A DNA stretch of 64,000 nucleotides, from the NCBI RefSeq assembly GCF_020740795.1, contig NC_067282.1:142338858-142402857 (forward strand), in the 5' to 3' direction. Shown here piece by piece: positions 63,201-64,000 of this stretch. Every line of letters starts with the position of its first letter. The first letter of the stretch is position 1. The position numbers and the translations under genes were made by a program. The DNA is from Apus apus. Its lineage: Eukaryota; Chordata; Aves; Apodiformes; Apodidae. The notes beneath the pieces are model-generated. The model saw only the letters and a list, made by a program, of their open reading frames with translations, did no database searches and was not told where the DNA came from.

Positions 63201-63631
63201 CAGTGCAATGCAGTGATGGCCTCCCTGGTGGCTCCTGCTCTGGGCTTAAGCCACCATGGGCACCTTCCTTCCTGGCATCTTCCAGTCATCCTGTGCTGTG
63301 TGATAGCCATAGACCCAGTGCTGGTTGGGACTGCTCACTCTGTCCACTGGAAGGAAAAATTAAATGCTGTCATCCTGATTGTCTTAGGTTTTGTGCCAGC
63401 CTTACCCTGGAGAGGGACTCCTTTTGTGCATCTTCAGGACTATATAAAATTTGTCTCAGAGTCAGTGTCAATGAATGTTGTTCAGATCCTTGGGTACTCA
63501 AGCCACTGCTACTAACTCTGCCTCTCTCCCTGGGCCTCTCTCACAGGGAACTGCATGGAGCTTCAGAAGGCGAACTCAACACTCAATGTGACTAATGAAA
63601 ATGCCACCTCCCCTGTCATTGAGTTCTGGGA
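57014..63631 (+). CDS. SLC6A13: SLC6A13 (GAT-2) N-terminal four coding exons, 3' end outside window
   Basis: The product is a plasma-membrane Na+/Cl--dependent transporter of GABA and taurine/betaine-type substrates (SLC6 family, LeuT fold). Four exons (57014-57221, 61786-61920, 62861-63001, 63547-63631) join in frame to about 189 residues. TM1 (about 41-66) has [20 protein letters not shown] with the unwound Na+/substrate site; Glu50 replaces the Tyr60 of GAT1, as in GAT2/GAT3/BGT1. TM2, TM3 and loop 2 follow. Loop 2 has the Cys pair C-x8-C and three N-glycosylation sequons (NST, NVT, NAT). The N-terminus [10 protein letters not shown] and ERGQWNNK fits SLC6A13 rather than SLC6A12. Human GAT-2 is 602 residues, so about two thirds is missing to the right. 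The start is set at MDYRVPG by alignment to human MDSRVSG; an in-frame ATG lies 9 codons upstream (56987). Confidence 0.95.
57222..61785 (+). other. SLC6A13 intron 1, 4.6 kb
   Basis: GC-rich intron with a CpG-denser patch around 59690-59790 and a T-rich run at 60661-60685. Many 60-170 residue open frames arise from the high GC; none shows a domain. No transposon was recognised. Confidence 0.7.
61786..61920 (+). CDS. SLC6A13: SLC6A13 coding exon 2: TM2
   Basis: [20 protein letters not shown] and [20 protein letters not shown] encode TM2 and the first intracellular loop, a hallmark of SLC6 transporters. Phase 1 at both ends, acceptor TGCCAG, donor GTGAGT. Confidence 0.97.
61921..62860 (+). other. 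SLC6A13 intron 2
   Basis: Holds a 108-residue - strand open frame (62632-62306) with a helix-like composition, discussed as a finding. Otherwise nothing recognised. Confidence 0.65.
62861..63001 (+). CDS. SLC6A13: SLC6A13 coding exon 3: TM3
   Basis: [20 protein letters not shown] and [11 protein letters not shown] encode TM3 with the substrate-site Tyr pair (FYY), then [14 protein letters not shown] of extracellular loop 2 with the first disulfide Cys. Acceptor TCTGCAG, donor GTAGGT. Confidence 0.97.
63002..63546 (+). other. SLC6A13 intron 3
   Basis: 545 bases, no element recognised. A 169-residue frame runs through it from 63006 but is not part of the transporter frame. Confidence 0.75.
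63547..63631 (+). CDS. SLC6A13: SLC6A13 coding exon 4: glycosylated loop 2
   Basis: [20 protein letters not shown] then TSPVIEFWE. It carries the second loop Cys and sequons NST, NVT and NAT. The donor GA|GTAAGT is chosen because the alternative 4 bases later leaves an in-frame TAA. The next exon should begin with G to restore GAG (Glu). Confidence 0.95.
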
Positions 63632-64000
63632 GTAAGTAAGGGACAGCTTACTTCGTGCTGAAATTTGTTCCCTTGTTTTCATCGTTTTCTCTCCTTATGT
63701 TAGTGACCCTGAGGTACAGAGCAGCCTTTTTTCTGGCAGGAAGGCATAGGCCTGTTGGCTTAGGAACTCTGATGATTTGCAGCACCTCCTGGGAGAGCAG
63801 GCCCAGTCAAGCACTGAGCCCTGGCTAATAGACTGTACAAGTAACCCCTCTGCTCCTGCTGTGAATTACCCTTGTGCTTTTGGCTGGTTGGACTGCTCTG
63901 CCCTTAGCAGTGCTGCTGGTGCTGTCAGCACATGGAGCACACGGCACCTCAAGGGCATCCCTGACTCAGCACAAGGATGCTGGTTTTAAACTTTGAAGTT
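63632..64000 (+). other. SLC6A13 intron 4, left part
   Basis: Intronic sequence to the window edge. The exon with TM4 is not yet reached. Confidence 0.7.

Overview
This is vertebrate, almost certainly avian, genomic DNA. It has short multi-exon genes with GT-AG introns. Its interspersed repeats are mainly CR1 LINE fragments whose 3' ends carry the bird-type 'AGAATCATAGAAT' tail (read here in antisense). There is no prokaryotic gene organisation: most long open frames in the window are chance frames in introns or intergenic DNA, and the two real genes are visible only by joining exons.

Positions 1-42.5 kb hold most of KDM5A (JARID1A/RBP2, an H3K4me2/3 histone demethylase) on the + strand. I can place 23 consecutive coding exons (2491 to the TAG at 39293-39295). 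They join in frame into 1,467 residues: PHD1, JmjC with the H-x-E...H iron triad, the C5HC2 zinc finger, the PLU-1 region, PHD2, an LxCxE pocket-protein motif, a lysine-rich segment and PHD3. The JmjN and ARID domains (about the first 225 residues) lie left of the window. A roughly 3.2 kb 3' UTR follows, ending at a likely poly(A) site near 42.49 kb. The introns are AT-rich and contain several dead CR1 copies.

Positions 42.5-56.9 kb are intergenic. They contain two more CR1 copies, a candidate solo LTR-like repeat near 52 kb, simple repeats, and a small CpG-enriched segment at 55.2-55.5 kb that could be the start region of the next gene. GC content rises clearly from left to right.

Positions 57.0-64.0 kb carry the first four coding exons of SLC6A13 (GAT-2, a Na+/Cl--coupled GABA/taurine transporter), also on the + strand. 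They encode the N-terminal tail, TM1-TM3 and most of extracellular loop 2, and the gene runs off the right edge. The order KDM5A then SLC6A13 on one strand matches the conserved vertebrate block (human 12p13.33, inverted). The two genes are neighbours by synteny; nothing suggests a shared pathway.

I did not find a novel biological system. The items worth checking are splice-level (a NAGNAG acceptor, a UG repeat beside an acceptor, possible PHD3-less read-through, two in-frame starts for SLC6A13) and two protein-like frames I could not identify.
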